Source: Paraphoma chrysanthemicola
Taxonomy: Eukaryota; Ascomycota; Dothideomycetes; Pleosporales; Phaeosphaeriaceae
Direction: 5' to 3'
NCBI GenBank assembly: GCA_020744225.1
Contig: JAGMWG010000006.1
Coordinates: 1,674,001 to 1,738,000 of the forward strand
DNA length: 64,000 nucleotides
The position numbers were made by a program, and so were the translations under genes. The first letter of the stretch is position 1. Each line of letters opens with the position of its first letter. A model generated the notes under the pieces. That model saw only the letters and a program-made list of their open reading frames with translations. It did no database searches and was not told the DNA's origin. Shown here piece by piece: positions 63,550-64,000 of the stretch.

Positions 63550-64000
63550 TGAGAGCAAGGTTCAAAGTACCCGTGTGCGCAGACGTATCGAGGGGAGTTG
63601 CTCGCTCGGCAATCACTGCCGACGGAGACATAGTGATTGAGTATGCGAGGGTGAGAACTATGGGTAAAGCCTTGAGATAATGAGCTGTGCGGGAATGCGA
63701 GTAAATGCTTGAGGGATTCTAAACAATTCGAGTTCTGAATCTGGAGAATTTCAAAGGCCGTAGTGACACGGTTTAAATCGTTGCTTTCGCCACTATCAAG
63801 TCAGAATGAATTGCTGGATTTGAAAGCTCTCTTTCCGCGATCGTATATCCTCTGCGCTCCAAGTCCGCACTCCCACCCGGTAGTCACACAGCTCATAATT
63901 CTAGTTGACACTGCCGACCTGCATAACGCCCACGAACTATGCCCTCCTGACCTATCTGATGTTGTGATGCCCGAAATTCCGATCACGTCGGCACGTGATC
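63550..64000. promoter_or_regulatory. Upstream region of the class II aldolase gene, to window edge
   Basis: About 450 bases. No recognised element or gene. Confidence 0.4.

Noticed and set aside
1..64000. CRISPR arrays, rRNA genes, telomere repeats, and intact transposons
   Set aside because: No regularly spaced repeats, rRNA-like conserved blocks, TTAGGG arrays, reverse transcriptase or transposase motifs were seen on either strand.

Overview
The window is nuclear DNA of a filamentous ascomycete (Pezizomycotina), most likely a dothideomycete. The reasons are: genes interrupted by many introns of about 45-60 bases with GTRNGT-type donors and CTNAC/CTAAT-like branch sites; fungal-only families (HET, HeLo, RTA1, Zn2Cys6/Fungal_trans, DUF3176, Pex30-type dysferlin proteins); monocistronic genes on both strands; and roughly 50% G+C. 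No bacterial operons, CRISPR arrays or rRNA genes were seen, and no complete tRNA gene was recognised. Gene models were built by hand by matching splice phases; every CDS length given for a complete model is divisible by three.

Left part, about 0-35 kb: mostly conserved housekeeping genes with some lineage-specific ones. In order: an esterase; two small unknown proteins; the splicing factor CWC26/BUD13; a DUF3176 membrane protein; an F-box gene broken by a perfect 173-bp tandem duplication; two tandem actin/HSP70-fold (ASKHA) paralogues; a DJ-1/Hsp31 protein; the TRAMP poly(A) polymerase TRF4; PAM16; a Pex30-like peroxisomal membrane protein; a 25-residue metallothionein in three exons; the amidase subunit HER2/GatA; a PhzF protein; a HeLo-domain pseudokinase; a metallophosphoesterase; RPS14; and prephenate dehydrogenase TYR1.

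Middle part, about 35.7-57.7 kb: an accessory-looking block rich in heterokaryon-incompatibility (HET) genes. It holds two decayed HET genes, three long HET reading frames (one lacking an ATG), a gene joining a PD-(D/E)XK nuclease-like domain to a PHD finger, and a decayed RTA1 gene. Two conserved genes, a TMEM16 lipid scramblase/channel homologue and profilin, sit inside the left side of this block.

Right part, 58-64 kb: a Zn2Cys6 transcription factor, a secreted metallo-beta-lactamase-fold hydrolase and a class II aldolase/adducin protein, possibly a small metabolic group.

The most notable points are the HeLo-pseudokinase protein (architecture like animal MLKL), the PD-(D/E)XK-PHD protein among HET genes, the metallothionein gene that ordinary ORF calling misses, the recent duplication that kills an F-box gene, and several extreme exons (a start-codon-only exon in PAM16, a 16-nt exon in profilin).
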